Below, one piece after another: positions 1 through 8,695 of a DNA stretch of 39,032 nt. The position numbers and the translations under genes are program-made. The DNA is taken from the IMG/VR virus record IMGVR_UViG_3300025010_000138, positions 1-39,032 of that record; one strand, written 5' to 3'. The notes below the pieces were generated by a model that had not been told where the DNA came from, ran no database searches, and saw nothing but the letters and a program-made list of their open reading frames with translations. This stretch comes from a virus. How positions within the stretch are numbered: position 1 is the first letter of the stretch; each line of letters begins with the position of its first letter.

Positions 1-182
1 CTCTCCCGCATGTGTAATTACAACAAAATGCCAAAAGCGGATATATGACAACTGCCAACAGTACAGATATATAAATAATAATTAGTATATACATTCAATA
101 GCATGAATAAGGGGAAGGATTTTCAAAAATCCAACCAGCGTGGGTATGTATTGACATTTTTGACTGTGTAAATTGTCAATGC
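1..182. other. Non-coding left edge downstream of terL
   Basis: No convincing reading frame lies between the terL stop and the window edge. A short hairpin (GGATTTT/AAAATCC, 117-132) sits about 50 nt past the terL stop and could act as a weak terminator on the minus strand. An inverted repeat ATTGACA/TGTCAAT spans 150-180. A minus-strand ATG at 9-11 could begin a gene that continues beyond the window; the portal gene would be expected there in this type of phage, but nothing shows it. Confidence 0.4.
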
Positions 183-1883
183 CTATCTTCCTCTGATCTT
201 TGCAGTGTAAGAGTGCGATGCATTTTTGTTCTTGACAATAGCCAGGTACTTAGGCTTACATATGTAATACTTGAAAGCATCTGAAGGGTTCGTGCTTTCC
301 ATGGGTAATTTTTTAAGAGGCAAGGTCTTCTCGCTGCTCTTATCCTTCTCAATCATTCCTTTGCTATTTCTTTTAAGCGGTGCTTTTTCCAGGCTACTCT
401 TAACCTCTCTGCAGTTATGCTTATCAATCAATAGCTTTGGTAGGTTCCTGTTAGTTTCTCCCATCATCTCAACACACAAATCAAACTCTTCCTGGTGTGT
501 TACGTTACGTTGGTTGCGTGATTCCAGGATAACATGCCAACCGGTTGGTTTACCATACTCATCTGTTTGAATAGCATTCTTAAGCTTGGATGCCAGGTCT
601 TCATTAGCTTCGTTGTAGTTGTTACCTGCCCGGTCATAGCGCATCTTAAGTATTTTTGCCTGGTGTGGCGCAAAGAAGGCAATGAACTTATCAGCAAGGT
701 GACGGATCCACTCAGGCGATAAGGTATAAAAAAACTTAAGGCCACGGTCAACATGTTCCTGTTCCTGCCCAATGTACATGCTCATCATGTTACCAAAATC
801 AACGCCTGCTTCCAGTGGTTGATCGTGCTGAACATAACGAAGGCCGGAAGATATTTCCTTAATGGTTTCGGTAAGGCTGAATTTGTCGTAATAATCATAA
901 TTATATCCATCATCAAAAAAGTGATGTTTGTCCAGGTTACCATAGAACATTGCACCGGGTTCCAGTTTTGATCGTATTGAAAGTACAGATATCTTGTATT
1001 CTTCAATCTCCAGGTCTTTATATAAATCGTCAAAGAACTCTTCTGTAAGGATATCGGCATTTACATAACTGCTAACTACATAGAAAAAGGTTGAATTTTT
1101 GCGAATTTTACGGAAACGCTCTTCCCATCGTTCAAGTTTTTTATTGACTTTTTCAAGTTCAACGGAATTTTGCTCATTAAAAGCAATATAATGTTCTTTC
1201 CGGATATCGTTAAGTATAAAAGCACAATCCAATATCTGAAGGATTTGCTTTTTATTCATTGCCTTTTCCATATCATACATCCAATCGTCTTCATTGTGCA
1301 TTGGGTTAGCTGAGTCGGAAGTAAATGTCTGGCCACGGTAATAAGGAGAATGCCCAAAACGGATGTAATCTCCACGTATGGCAGGGGTTAATTTATTCAG
1401 TTTTTCTTTTTTAAGGTATTTCGATTCGTCACCGAACAGGTGTACATAAGAGTTACCTGCTCCTGTACTAGGCCTGTCCATACTAACCAGGTTAAAAGTG
1501 CAGCCATTAAAAACTGAAATAGTGTGTTTATAGGATATCAACCGGTTGTAGGGTTTTTTAAAGTGTGTTGGCGGGGCTTTGTCAACCACATAATGAATGT
1601 CTTCTATCCATTGCTTACGTTGCCAACCTTCGAATAATGCTTTGCAAACATTGGTAACCAGGTTCATATAAGTATCGCCAACCAAAGCAAAAGGAGCACG
1701 TGGCATATCGAAAACAATATCCTGGCTTCTTTCGGCCATTATATCTGATGTTTTTCCGGTTGCACGTCCGGCAAACAAATACAGATTTTTTGGAGCAATC
1801 AGGTCAATCACCATTTTCAGCCAATTGGCATACCGGAGCTCGGTGTTTGAATTATTCAGTTTCAGTGTCTTCCTGGTCGCCAT
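183..1883 (-). CDS. terL: Terminase large subunit (packaging ATPase/nuclease)
   Basis: This is the motor that translocates phage DNA into proheads and cuts it. From the ATG at 1883 the protein has 566 residues, a normal length for the family. Walker A is GRATGKT (about 39-45) and Walker B is VHLFGDES (about 147-154). The C-terminal RNase H-like nuclease half starts with VDFG (D362), followed by a DRAG motif and a late SDAFKYY acidic motif. The frame stays open to a TTG at 1898, but the ATG five codons in is the likelier start. It overlaps the upstream gene by 32 nt, so the two are probably translationally coupled. It is the last visible gene of the head/packaging operon. Confidence 0.93.
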   Translation of the reverse strand: MATRKTLKLNNSNTELRYANWLKMVIDLIAPKNLYLFAGRATGKTSDIMAERSQDIVFDMPRAPFALVGDTYMNLVTNVCKALFEGWQRKQWIEDIHYVVDKAPPTHFKKPYNRLISYKHTISVFNGCTFNLVSMDRPSTGAGNSYVHLFGDESKYLKKEKLNKLTPAIRGDYIRFGHSPYYRGQTFTSDSANPMHNEDDWMYDMEKAMNKKQILQILDCAFILNDIRKEHYIAFNEQNSVELEKVNKKLERWEERFRKIRKNSTFFYVVSSYVNADILTEEFFDDLYKDLEIEEYKISVLSIRSKLEPGAMFYGNLDKHHFFDDGYNYDYYDKFSLTETIKEISSGLRYVQHDQPLEAGVDFGNMMSMYIGQEQEHVDRGLKFFYTLSPEWIRHLADKFIAFFAPHQAKILKMRYDRAGNNYNEANEDLASKLKNAIQTDEYGKPTGWHVILESRNQRNVTHQEEFDLCVEMMGETNRNLPKLLIDKHNCREVKSSLEKAPLKRNSKGMIEKDKSSEKTLPLKKLPMESTNPSDAFKYYICKPKYLAIVKNKNASHSYTAKIRGR

Positions 1884-2475
1884 CGGCAAATAATTCAATA
1901 TCGGTTATCATAGCATCTGATCTGGCTTTGTCTTTTTCCTTTTCAGGGATAGCCAGGCTGTCAATTTGTTGAGCAAGTAAATTGCGGTCTGCCCGCTTAC
2001 GTCCAATCTTCTCCGGATCGAGCGTATATATTTTGAAAGGCCGTTGGAATAATTCTGGTGGCAGCTCTCTATCGTCTTGTAGATCGAGCTGACGCATTCG
2101 CGCTGCAGCATCAACTATTTTTTTGTAAACTTCAAGGTCGGCTACACTGGTAGATGCCAATAAAGCAAGGTCGGCAGCCCTATCAAGACGTGCGGCATAT
2201 ACGTTTCGCCAGGTTTGTTTTTTTATTTCGTTATCGGCATAAAATAGGTTGATTGCTTCATTAAATCGCTTTTTTGCAACATATTCTGAAAGTCCAAAAG
2301 GTGGTTTTTGCAAGAAATTTACAATAGAAGGGATGCTTTGATAACGGTCGTACATGGAGCGGATTATCTCTAACAGGCGTACATATTCAATCAGTTCGTC
2401 CGGAAGATCTCCCTGAGCTCCAGTCTCTATAAAATGGAGAATTTTTTCATAATTGAAATCATCAAGATATCCCAT
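1852..2475 (-). CDS. Packaging-operon protein of unknown function
   Basis: A 207-residue, mostly helical acidic protein between the HTH protein and TerL, overlapping both neighbours (14 nt upstream, 32 nt downstream). The middle is rich in Arg and Ala with a predicted long helix, and the C-terminus is strongly acidic (ADGDQEDTETE). I recognise no catalytic motif. Its position would suit a terminase partner or a second small-terminase component, but this is inferred from gene order only. Confidence 0.75.
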   Translation of the reverse strand: MGYLDDFNYEKILHFIETGAQGDLPDELIEYVRLLEIIRSMYDRYQSIPSIVNFLQKPPFGLSEYVAKKRFNEAINLFYADNEIKKQTWRNVYAARLDRAADLALLASTSVADLEVYKKIVDAAARMRQLDLQDDRELPPELFQRPFKIYTLDPEKIGRKRADRNLLAQQIDSLAIPEKEKDKARSDAMITDIELFADGDQEDTETE

Positions 2476-2782
2476 CGATCATTTGCTTTTTAAGAAGTTC
2501 GAATTGTTTGCGCTGCTGAACTTTATCAAGGCGCTGCGATGCTGTAATATTTCCTGATTTTGCAGATTCAAGGGTTTGCATGTCCACTTCTGCCCTGGCA
2601 ATTAAGATACCTCTTTCGTAATGATAGCGAACATAGCTTCCTTTGTCGTTATATAGACCAACGAATTCTTTTTCCGGTATATCCAGGTACATAGCAATTT
2701 CTTCAGGTGTATAATTAAGTCCTGCCAATTCCTCAATAATTTGGGACTGATCTTTTTTAGCCGGTAAAATTTCGTCCTGCAT
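2462..2782 (-). CDS. HTH protein, probable terminase small subunit
   Basis: A 106-residue protein. The segment at about 20-45 (LNYTPEEIAMYLDIPEKEF) reads as a helix-turn-helix, followed by long helices ending in a basic segment (RLDKVQQRKQFELLKK). A DNA-binding N-terminus with a helical oligomerisation region is typical of small terminases, and terL lies one gene downstream. It overlaps the PLD-like gene by 26 nt upstream and the next gene by 14 nt. A general phage HTH protein is the alternative. Confidence 0.62.
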   Translation of the reverse strand: MQDEILPAKKDQSQIIEELAGLNYTPEEIAMYLDIPEKEFVGLYNDKGSYVRYHYERGILIARAEVDMQTLESAKSGNITASQRLDKVQQRKQFELLKKQMIDGIS

Positions 2783-3359
2783 TTTTTATAGAATTAAGCC
2801 TAAAATTGTACACTTCATTATTATTTAGAAAAATATACTGTTCATGTTGCGCATTTTCAGAAAAGTTGCCACTGCCCTCAATAACAAAATGTTGTTTATT
2901 TGCATTTATCAAGGTTACTTTTGAATGATTCCAAACATAATCAACTTTAATATTATTGCCTGCAGTAACAAGGCTATTGAGTAAATCAACAACTTTTGGC
3001 ATCCTAAACTTCATGCTGTCTGAAATAAATATATGAACGTGTTCTATTTTTCCGCGTTGCATCCAGCGGATGATTGAATTGACTATTCTTGTGTTGATGC
3101 TGTAAGTTGAAAACACAAGGTTATCAATTCGCCCTGTTTCATTAATAACAAAAGGGATGAAAGTAAATGCATTGAAGCTGTTGAGTGTCCACAAAAAAAG
3201 AATTTCATCATGTGCCGGGAGTTTGCCAATAAGCTGTTTAAGGGTATTGATTTTAACCATGTGCATTTTAGCAAACTTGTAACTGGCAACATCATCGGTA
3301 TTTTTAGTAATTGGTGTGCTGTTCTTTTTTATCGCTTCAAGCGAAAAATATTTATTCAT
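2757..3359 (-). CDS. Phospholipase D-like domain protein (HKD nuclease fold)
   Basis: A 200-residue protein with one HKD-like signature near the C-terminus. The order is strand, HSK (the H-x-K pair), a strand, then GSGNFSEN, as in PLD-superfamily phosphodiesterases and nucleases. One HKD half-site would require dimerisation. The family is known to include nucleases, and single-HKD proteins occur next to terminases in some phages. DNA processing during packaging is therefore plausible but inferred. It overlaps the gene before it by 4 nt (start/stop overlap) and the gene after it by 26 nt, so it belongs to the packaging operon. Confidence 0.68.
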   Translation of the reverse strand: MNKYFSLEAIKKNSTPITKNTDDVASYKFAKMHMVKINTLKQLIGKLPAHDEILFLWTLNSFNAFTFIPFVINETGRIDNLVFSTYSINTRIVNSIIRWMQRGKIEHVHIFISDSMKFRMPKVVDLLNSLVTAGNNIKVDYVWNHSKVTLINANKQHFVIEGSGNFSENAQHEQYIFLNNNEVYNFRLNSIKNAGRNFTG

Positions 3360-4153
3360 TTCCTGGTTTCGATAATCTTTTCTACCTCAGTTAATTCCCA
3401 GTTGTATTGATCTATGGCATCCAATTTCTTTTTATTTAAATGTGGTTTATCTTTCTTTTCAATCTCATGTTTTTTGCGAAGAATATATTTTTTAAGATTA
3501 TCCTTACGAATTACCAGGTCTTCGGTTTTCATTTTTTGTAAATCATTAATCATCTTCATTTTTTCAAAAACAGGATGTTCGCCAAGTACTTTATGATGTT
3601 GTTTAAAATACTCAAGTTCCTTATAAATTTCACGGTTAAGCATAAAGTTCTCAACCGTATCGCGAACAGCATTAAACTGTTGCTCAGGGGTTACAACTTC
3701 AAATAAGGCTTTGTGTGATTCCCTGTAAGCCCTGAATGCTGTAATTTTATCGGCTACCAGTATTTTCAATTCATCGGGGCATGCCGAATCGCTTAAAAAT
3801 GGAAATTCGTCGCGAAGCTTTTGTTCTGATTTAATATTAAGTATTGTTTTACGGGATTCAATATCATCCTGGCTACCAACAATAACTACCTTAAGCTTTG
3901 CTTCTTGCTTTTCTGGTTTTTTGGCTTCGATTTTTTTTTTAACAGGGTTTTTTAACAGTTTGTTATACTCAACAATATTAATGGCTAACAATAGCCTGAA
4001 TTCTTCGAGCAATGCCTCGTAATTGTTTTTAGTAAAACCCTGGGTATTAAAAATATTAATATTGGCCCTGTTTTTTCCATAGCGGAAATAAAGCAAAACA
4101 CCGGTTTTAAACTGCCGGTCGTAAGTAAGCCAATCAAGAAGTTCCTTTTTCAT
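3356..4153 (-). CDS. Late-operon protein of unknown function
   Basis: A 265-residue, lysine-rich, mainly helical protein. It has a low-complexity linker (about residues 70-90, PVKKKIEAKKPEKQEAK) and a C-terminal stretch of charged helices likely to form a coiled coil. It is the first gene behind the late promoter at 4164-4198 and couples to the PLD-like gene by a 4-nt overlap. I recognise no domain. A role in packaging or head assembly is possible from position only. Confidence 0.72.
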   Translation of the reverse strand: MKKELLDWLTYDRQFKTGVLLYFRYGKNRANINIFNTQGFTKNNYEALLEEFRLLLAINIVEYNKLLKNPVKKKIEAKKPEKQEAKLKVVIVGSQDDIESRKTILNIKSEQKLRDEFPFLSDSACPDELKILVADKITAFRAYRESHKALFEVVTPEQQFNAVRDTVENFMLNREIYKELEYFKQHHKVLGEHPVFEKMKMINDLQKMKTEDLVIRKDNLKKYILRKKHEIEKKDKPHLNKKKLDAIDQYNWELTEVEKIIETRK

Positions 4154-4163
4154 TTTTTTATTA

Positions 4164-4198
4164 CAAAGTTGTAATTACAATTTTAAGCTGAAAAGGAC
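4164..4198 (-). promoter_or_regulatory. Late promoter (GTCCTTT-N20-CAACTTTG)
   Basis: On the minus strand GTCCTTT (4192-4198) is followed after exactly 20 nt by CAACTTTG (4164-4171), one base off the Bacteroidetes -7 consensus TAnnTTTG. It lies directly behind the terminator of the capsid operon and 11 nt before the start at 4153. It shares its architecture with four other sites at 8626, 34565, 38381 and 38973. Confidence 0.7.
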
Positions 4199-4201
4199 GA
4201 A

Positions 4202-4230
4202 AAAAGCCCCGGTGAAACACCGGGGCTTTT
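4202..4230 (-). terminator. Intrinsic terminator of the capsid operon
   Basis: A perfect 13-bp stem (AAAAGCCCCGGTG / CACCGGGGCTTTT) with an AAA loop. The A/T-flanked GC stem can terminate on both strands. It lies 34 nt after the stop of the decoration-like protein and just before the next late promoter, so it separates two transcription units. Confidence 0.9.
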
Positions 4231-4263
4231 CCCTATTATTAACCAAACTAACTATGAAGAAAA

Positions 4264-5217
4264 TTACGTTCTACTTCTTTCAATAAATACGTCGGCTGCA
4301 AATACTTCGAAGGTAATGGTTGCCCCTGCAGTTGAGCTCCATGATACATCGCCTTCAAGAATGAATTCTCCGGCTGCATTAATGGTTGAAACTTCACCTC
4401 CTGAACCTATCAGGGTAATGATCATTCCTGCAGTAGCATCATCTAGGCTGGTTATTTCAACAGCTGCTGCGTTAGTAGCCGGAATTACATACCTGCCTGT
4501 TCCTGCAGCTACTGATGGAGTTGTATCGTCGGCAGCTATGGCGTTATCGGTGGCATAAGTCATGGTGCCATAGTAATGTCCAATAACAGGCCCTTTTTGG
4601 GTGCTTTCGAGCGAAATCATAGATGATATTTTATCCTTGTTTCCCTTAATGGTTGGCGTTAACTGAAGCGGGGCTGCTTCGTCACCAAAATACAAGGGTG
4701 TGGATCCGTCGGCAAACTCAAGAATAGCTCCTAAATTTTCATTGAGGTTATTTTGGATGAATTCAGCAAGTTCAAGCTCATATCCCGGGGCGTCGCCAAC
4801 TAATTTCTGAACAACTGCCCTGGCATCGGCATCACCTTCGGCGGCTCCTTCAAAATCAACAGTTCCCGGAGTTACTTCCAGTTTTATCATGTTTTTATTT
4901 GAAGACATTACAATATTGTCGGTAATTTTTACGCCTTTGGTATCACGTGCAGGAAAGGTTGAAACATCCCTATGCTGAAAAATGGTTAAAATGTGTTTAA
5001 TTGGTTTATAAGCCGGTGTAGGTACATCCTTTTTTAATACATCAATTGGCACATATGACATGATAAATGCACCCAACGCCGAAAAAGGAATGAACGTAAC
5101 GGCAAATAAAACGGGGGTTATTATTAAGGCAGCCATGGGCATGCCAATGCTAAATGAAAAAAGATTCCCGATAAACACGGAAAACAACAGTGCTGTTAAT
5201 ATTCTGATTATTTTCAT
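4264..5217 (-). CDS. Probable virion protein with N-terminal membrane segments and C-terminal decoration-type domain
   Basis: A 317-residue protein. Residues 1-55 are strongly hydrophobic (two or three membrane-type segments, or a signal peptide plus one). The middle part is of unknown fold. The last 90 residues form a beta-rich domain starting ADDTTPSV and ending with FIERSRT. The same domain occurs twice at the end of the capsid protein encoded at 5617-7725, so the genes are related by domain duplication. The start overlaps the upstream stop by 4 nt. A structural or decoration role is inferred from this homology and position. The hydrophobic N-terminus is unusual for a soluble head protein. 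Confidence 0.72.
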   Translation of the reverse strand: MKIIRILTALLFSVFIGNLFSFSIGMPMAALIITPVLFAVTFIPFSALGAFIMSYVPIDVLKKDVPTPAYKPIKHILTIFQHRDVSTFPARDTKGVKITDNIVMSSNKNMIKLEVTPGTVDFEGAAEGDADARAVVQKLVGDAPGYELELAEFIQNNLNENLGAILEFADGSTPLYFGDEAAPLQLTPTIKGNKDKISSMISLESTQKGPVIGHYYGTMTYATDNAIAADDTTPSVAAGTGRYVIPATNAAAVEITSLDDATAGMIITLIGSGGEVSTINAAGEFILEGDVSWSSTAGATITFEVFAADVFIERSRT

Positions 5218-5564
5218 GATTTTTTGTTTTTATTGTTTTCTAACTGTTTTTTTGGTTCCGCATCTACGGTACCGGTATCCTGGGTTTCGCCAGTTTTTGT
5301 CTTTTCTGCTTGTTTTTGCTTTTCCAATAATTCTGCAGCTATTTTTTCTCTTTCTTTCATAACTATTGAAGGGTCAACACTAACAAGCCTTGCAAGTTCA
5401 GCCTCAAGTACCTTTTTATTATTAGGTGTTTCGCCACCAATAATAAATTTGCTCTTTAATTTTGCTTCAAGGTCAAATTCCAGATAAAGGGCAAGCCCTT
5501 GTCTGTAATTTTTGCTTTTGCCGGCAAACCACGCCTGTATTTTTTCGTTATTAACTTTAGCCAT
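5214..5564 (-). CDS. Small head-operon protein, unknown function
   Basis: A 116-residue protein lying 52 nt after the capsid gene, separated from it by a GC-rich hairpin. The N-terminal half is compact (AWFAGKSKNYRQGLALYLEF); the rest is a charged helix and a disordered Lys/Glu/Gln-rich tail. The N-terminal pattern resembles the start of the 265-residue protein at 3356-4153 (YDRQFKTGVLLYFRYG), so the two may share a small domain. Function unknown. Confidence 0.72.
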   Translation of the reverse strand: MAKVNNEKIQAWFAGKSKNYRQGLALYLEFDLEAKLKSKFIIGGETPNNKKVLEAELARLVSVDPSIVMKEREKIAAELLEKQKQAEKTKTGETQDTGTVDAEPKKQLENNKNKKS

Positions 5565-5580
5565 TTTATAAAGGATTTAT

Positions 5581-5606
5581 CCCCCCGGATTACTATGGCC
5601 GGGGGG
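5581..5606 (-). terminator. GC hairpin after the capsid gene
   Basis: A perfect 8-bp stem CCCCCCGG / CCGGGGGG around a 10-nt loop, 11 nt after the stop of the capsid gene. The minus-strand transcript has no long U-run after it. It may be an attenuator or an mRNA-stabilising 3' structure that raises capsid output relative to downstream genes, and not a full terminator. Confidence 0.6.
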
Positions 5607-5616
5607 AATATTTAAA

Positions 5617-7725
5617 TTAAGCGTTTCGCTCTATTTCAACATAATCATTATCTGCACGGCAGTATAACTTAATCCAATCACCCAAGCCAAGTGTCATTGC
5701 TGCTGTAAGATCAAAGTTACCTGCATCGGCAATGGTGGATGAATTTGTGTCAGATCCTCCATAAATGGTGTAGGTTACGCCTACGGTTGGATTTACCAGA
5801 TCAGTAATGGCAGTTGCAACGGTATTGGCAGAAGTAATGAATTTTGTTCCGCCTGATACATCCGGAGTTACATCGTCGGCTGCAATTACAAGAGCATCTG
5901 TTGAAGCTGTAGTACGGGCAAGGTCAATGATGTCGTTGGCTGCCCTTTTGTACAGGGTTATGGTATCATCAATATCCGGAGACCAGGCTTCAGACATAGC
6001 AGCAAAATTACCGGCTTTGGCTATGGTTGAATTATAGGCATTGTCGCTTCCGCATTTTAGTATACAAGTTTCCCCAATGGCCAGGTCGTCAATATCGGTT
6101 ATGGCAGTTGCCGCAGTATTTACTCCGGTTTTAAGCGAAGTATGAACACTTACTGTAGGAGTGGTATCGTCGGCATCAACAGAAATGAAATAAGTTGATG
6201 GTTCATCAACATCATTACACCAGATCATTTGATGTTCGTAATCCTGTTCTGAAGCAGAATCAAACTTCTTACCAACCAATATTGCTGCTGTACCTTCTCT
6301 CCAGTCTGCCCATACCTTTAAGCTACGGTCTTCCTGTTCAAAGTTAAATTTGTACATTTCACCTGGCTTATCTTCAAAGAAGCGGATATTTCCATCAATA
6401 GTCCAAACTACACGTTTTGAAACTCCCATAAAAGGCAAACCAACTGTTTTAATTGATTTGATAAATTTTACCTTTTCCTCAGGGCCTGTGTAATTCGAAT
6501 TAGATCCGTAATTGCTTTCAAAATTCTTATCGTAATAGATTTTTGCATCAGCGCTCATGTAACAGATCAATTCACCCGTGTCGCGAATATCCTGAGGGAT
6601 AAGCATTGAGCCTTCAAAAATATACTCAACAATATTGGAAGTGGTCCATTCACCCAGTTCAAACGCTTTAATTTGGAAAGCAGCAATTTTCTCTTTAATG
6701 AATTTCCTTAATCCGGTGGCAGCGTTAATAGCAGCTCCGGCAACACCAGTGGTTGGAGCTTTATAAACGCCGTTCATTCTTCGGTTTTCGCGTTCGTTAT
6801 GCAGTTTTTTAGCAGTTTCGCCAAGTATGTACTCAATAAAACTCCACTTCATAGCGTCAGCACCTTCTCGGTTCAAATAACCTATCCATTGTTTTTCAAG
6901 CGCTTTTAACTCAGTAAACTTATGATCAAGTTTTACATTGTACATTTTCAAAATCTCAGGCTCCATTTCATATCCACCTTTTGCGGTGTATGTATCCTGA
7001 AATCCTTGTGAAAATTCGCTAAGGAAAAGATTAACCAATACCGTTTGATCCTGGTAACCGCTTTCAAGTGGGAAGTATGCTTCTAAAGAAGGAAGTTTGC
7101 GTACAAATGATTTTATTGAATCATCTTTCCTGGTACGGTAATATGCGCCAAGATCAGCAGCAAGGCTTGAATAATCAATTGAGCTTGAAGCAACAATTTC
7201 GGCACCCAGGGCAGCAGCTGCCCGTTGGTTCCATGGACGGCCTTCTAATTTCATCCAATCTTTTTTGGTTTCGCCAAAAAGAGCAATTGAATGATCAACA
7301 GATCCGTCGGTACCTGATCCTGGTTTTTTTGGAGTTGGTTCCGGTTCGGGATCCTGGCTTAAGGTTACAATGGTGGATTGCAGGGTTGTAATTTGCCCTT
7401 GAAGTTTTGCTTTATCCGCTTTTTCAGCGGCAGTAAGCGCATGAAGGGCATCAAATTTAGTCTGCAAAGCAGCTAAATCGGTCTGTGCTTGTGCAAGAGC
7501 CTGGGCAGTTGCATCATCACCAGTACTGGATGCACCACCGGTACCGCCATTACCTGATTCATGCTTAGCCAGGTCTTCAATAAATTTACTTGTGAAGGCT
7601 TCACCAAAATAATTGGTTAGATTGGCCTTTTGTTCGTCGGTAACGATGCTCTTGCCATCTTCACCTTTGGCAAGGGCAGTTATACCCAAAAAAGCCAATA
7701 CACTTGCGAGAACTTTTTTAAACAT
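5617..7725 (-). CDS. Major capsid protein with N-terminal scaffold-like region and two C-terminal decoration-type repeats
   Basis: A 702-residue protein. It opens with a hydrophobic segment (residues 1-20) and then an Ala/Gln/Leu coiled-coil stretch (about 65-125) resembling a scaffold or delta domain. A Pro/Gly-rich linker (PEPEPTPKKPGSG) leads to a central HK97-type capsid candidate (about 145-510). The end holds two tandem beta domains of about 90 residues, each opening ADDxTPxV and containing STIxxAGNF. It lies 11 nt after an S49-type protease gene, the usual protease-scaffold-capsid arrangement. The capsid assignment rests on position, size and layout; I did not identify a diagnostic fold motif. 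It is much longer than typical capsid proteins because of the end domains. Confidence 0.75.
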   Translation of the reverse strand: MFKKVLASVLAFLGITALAKGEDGKSIVTDEQKANLTNYFGEAFTSKFIEDLAKHESGNGGTGGASSTGDDATAQALAQAQTDLAALQTKFDALHALTAAEKADKAKLQGQITTLQSTIVTLSQDPEPEPTPKKPGSGTDGSVDHSIALFGETKKDWMKLEGRPWNQRAAAALGAEIVASSSIDYSSLAADLGAYYRTRKDDSIKSFVRKLPSLEAYFPLESGYQDQTVLVNLFLSEFSQGFQDTYTAKGGYEMEPEILKMYNVKLDHKFTELKALEKQWIGYLNREGADAMKWSFIEYILGETAKKLHNERENRRMNGVYKAPTTGVAGAAINAATGLRKFIKEKIAAFQIKAFELGEWTTSNIVEYIFEGSMLIPQDIRDTGELICYMSADAKIYYDKNFESNYGSNSNYTGPEEKVKFIKSIKTVGLPFMGVSKRVVWTIDGNIRFFEDKPGEMYKFNFEQEDRSLKVWADWREGTAAILVGKKFDSASEQDYEHQMIWCNDVDEPSTYFISVDADDTTPTVSVHTSLKTGVNTAATAITDIDDLAIGETCILKCGSDNAYNSTIAKAGNFAAMSEAWSPDIDDTITLYKRAANDIIDLARTTASTDALVIAADDVTPDVSGGTKFITSANTVATAITDLVNPTVGVTYTIYGGSDTNSSTIADAGNFDLTAAMTLGLGDWIKLYCRADNDYVEIERNA

Positions 7726-7736
7726 TGTATTAGAAT

Positions 7737-8609
7737 TTAAGATTTAACATAATTATAAGCTAAGCCCAAATCGTGGGCGGTTTTAAGTGCGTATTGAAGG
7801 GTTCCTATTTCGTGGCATAAGCCAACTCTAATGGCATCTTCAGCATAATAAACATCTGCGCTAAATACTTCTGATCCGGCAGCAATGCCCATATTTTTAC
7901 TAATTGATGCATGAAAAATATTGTTGATATAATCAAGCCTGGCTTTAATTGGCTCTTCGTTGTTTTCGTCTACCAACTGGCGATATTCATAATCCTTTTT
8001 TACAGATAAAGTGGCATATACATCCTTTATAAAAATTCCGAGCTTATCGCGCAAAAATGAATTGATATCCATAATGTTGGTTTTTACTCCTATGCTTCCA
8101 ATCATATCAAGTTTGCTTGATGCAATAATTTTGTTGCAGCCTGAAATAAGCCACATGCCGGCACTGGCACACATTGAAGAAACAAAACCAACGGTTGGCT
8201 TTTCGCATTGAGCAATAGCTTCTGCAGCCAGATCGGTATTATTTACCATTCCGCCCGGAGTTTCGAACCAGAAAAAAAGTGATCCTATTTTAGGATTGTT
8301 TTCAGCTTCGCGGATACGATTCATTAACGACATGGTACCTGAATAGCCATATTTCATAATAACACCCATAATCGGTATTACAGCAATTGAGTTTTCAGGA
8401 ATGTTTGTATCGGTAAGTTCAAATCGGTCAACCGTATTTATTGATGAAGCAATAACATAAGGTTTATGTTTAGCCTGGTCAGTAATAAAAATATTGGAAG
8501 AAAGCTCTCCGCGCTGGAGAAACGACAGGATATAAGGAATGAATTTAAGGGCTGTATCCTGGTGGATCAGCCATTGGGCAGATAAAACTTCTTCAACCTT
8601 GTCGAACAT
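7737..8609 (-). CDS. S49 (SppA/protease IV-like) prohead protease
   Basis: A 290-residue protein with the ClpP/crotonase-fold pattern of S49 peptidases: FFWFETPGGMV (about 112-122) forms the oxyanion-hole region, and SSMCASAGMWLIS (about 144-156) carries the nucleophile Ser149. SKLDMIGSIGV follows. Phage members of this family cleave the scaffold and capsid N-termini during head maturation, and the capsid gene begins 11 nt downstream. The promoter at 8626-8660 leaves a 5' leader of about 10 nt. No signal peptide is present, as expected for a phage rather than a membrane SppA protein. Confidence 0.88.
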   Translation of the reverse strand: MFDKVEEVLSAQWLIHQDTALKFIPYILSFLQRGELSSNIFITDQAKHKPYVIASSINTVDRFELTDTNIPENSIAVIPIMGVIMKYGYSGTMSLMNRIREAENNPKIGSLFFWFETPGGMVNNTDLAAEAIAQCEKPTVGFVSSMCASAGMWLISGCNKIIASSKLDMIGSIGVKTNIMDINSFLRDKLGIFIKDVYATLSVKKDYEYRQLVDENNEEPIKARLDYINNIFHASISKNMGIAAGSEVFSADVYYAEDAIRVGLCHEIGTLQYALKTAHDLGLAYNYVKS

Positions 8610-8625
8610 ATTGCACTTTTGACTG

Positions 8626-8660
8626 CAATATTATAGGCATTAAGAAGCTTTGAAAAGGAC
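8626..8660 (-). promoter_or_regulatory. Late promoter (GTCCTTT-N20-TAATATTG)
   Basis: GTCCTTT (minus strand, 8654-8660), exactly 20 nt, then TAATATTG (8626-8633), one mismatch from TAnnTTTG. It lies 16 nt before the protease start and should drive the protease-capsid-decoration unit down to the terminator at 4202-4230. Confidence 0.72.
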
Positions 8661-8695
8661 GTAAATACTAATATTAAGCTATAAATTAATTAAGA

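Noticed and set aside
150-180. ATTGACA/TGTCAAT repeat after terL as another copy of the 11-bp array
   Set aside because: Its spacing is not 11 bp and it is an inverted rather than phased direct arrangement.
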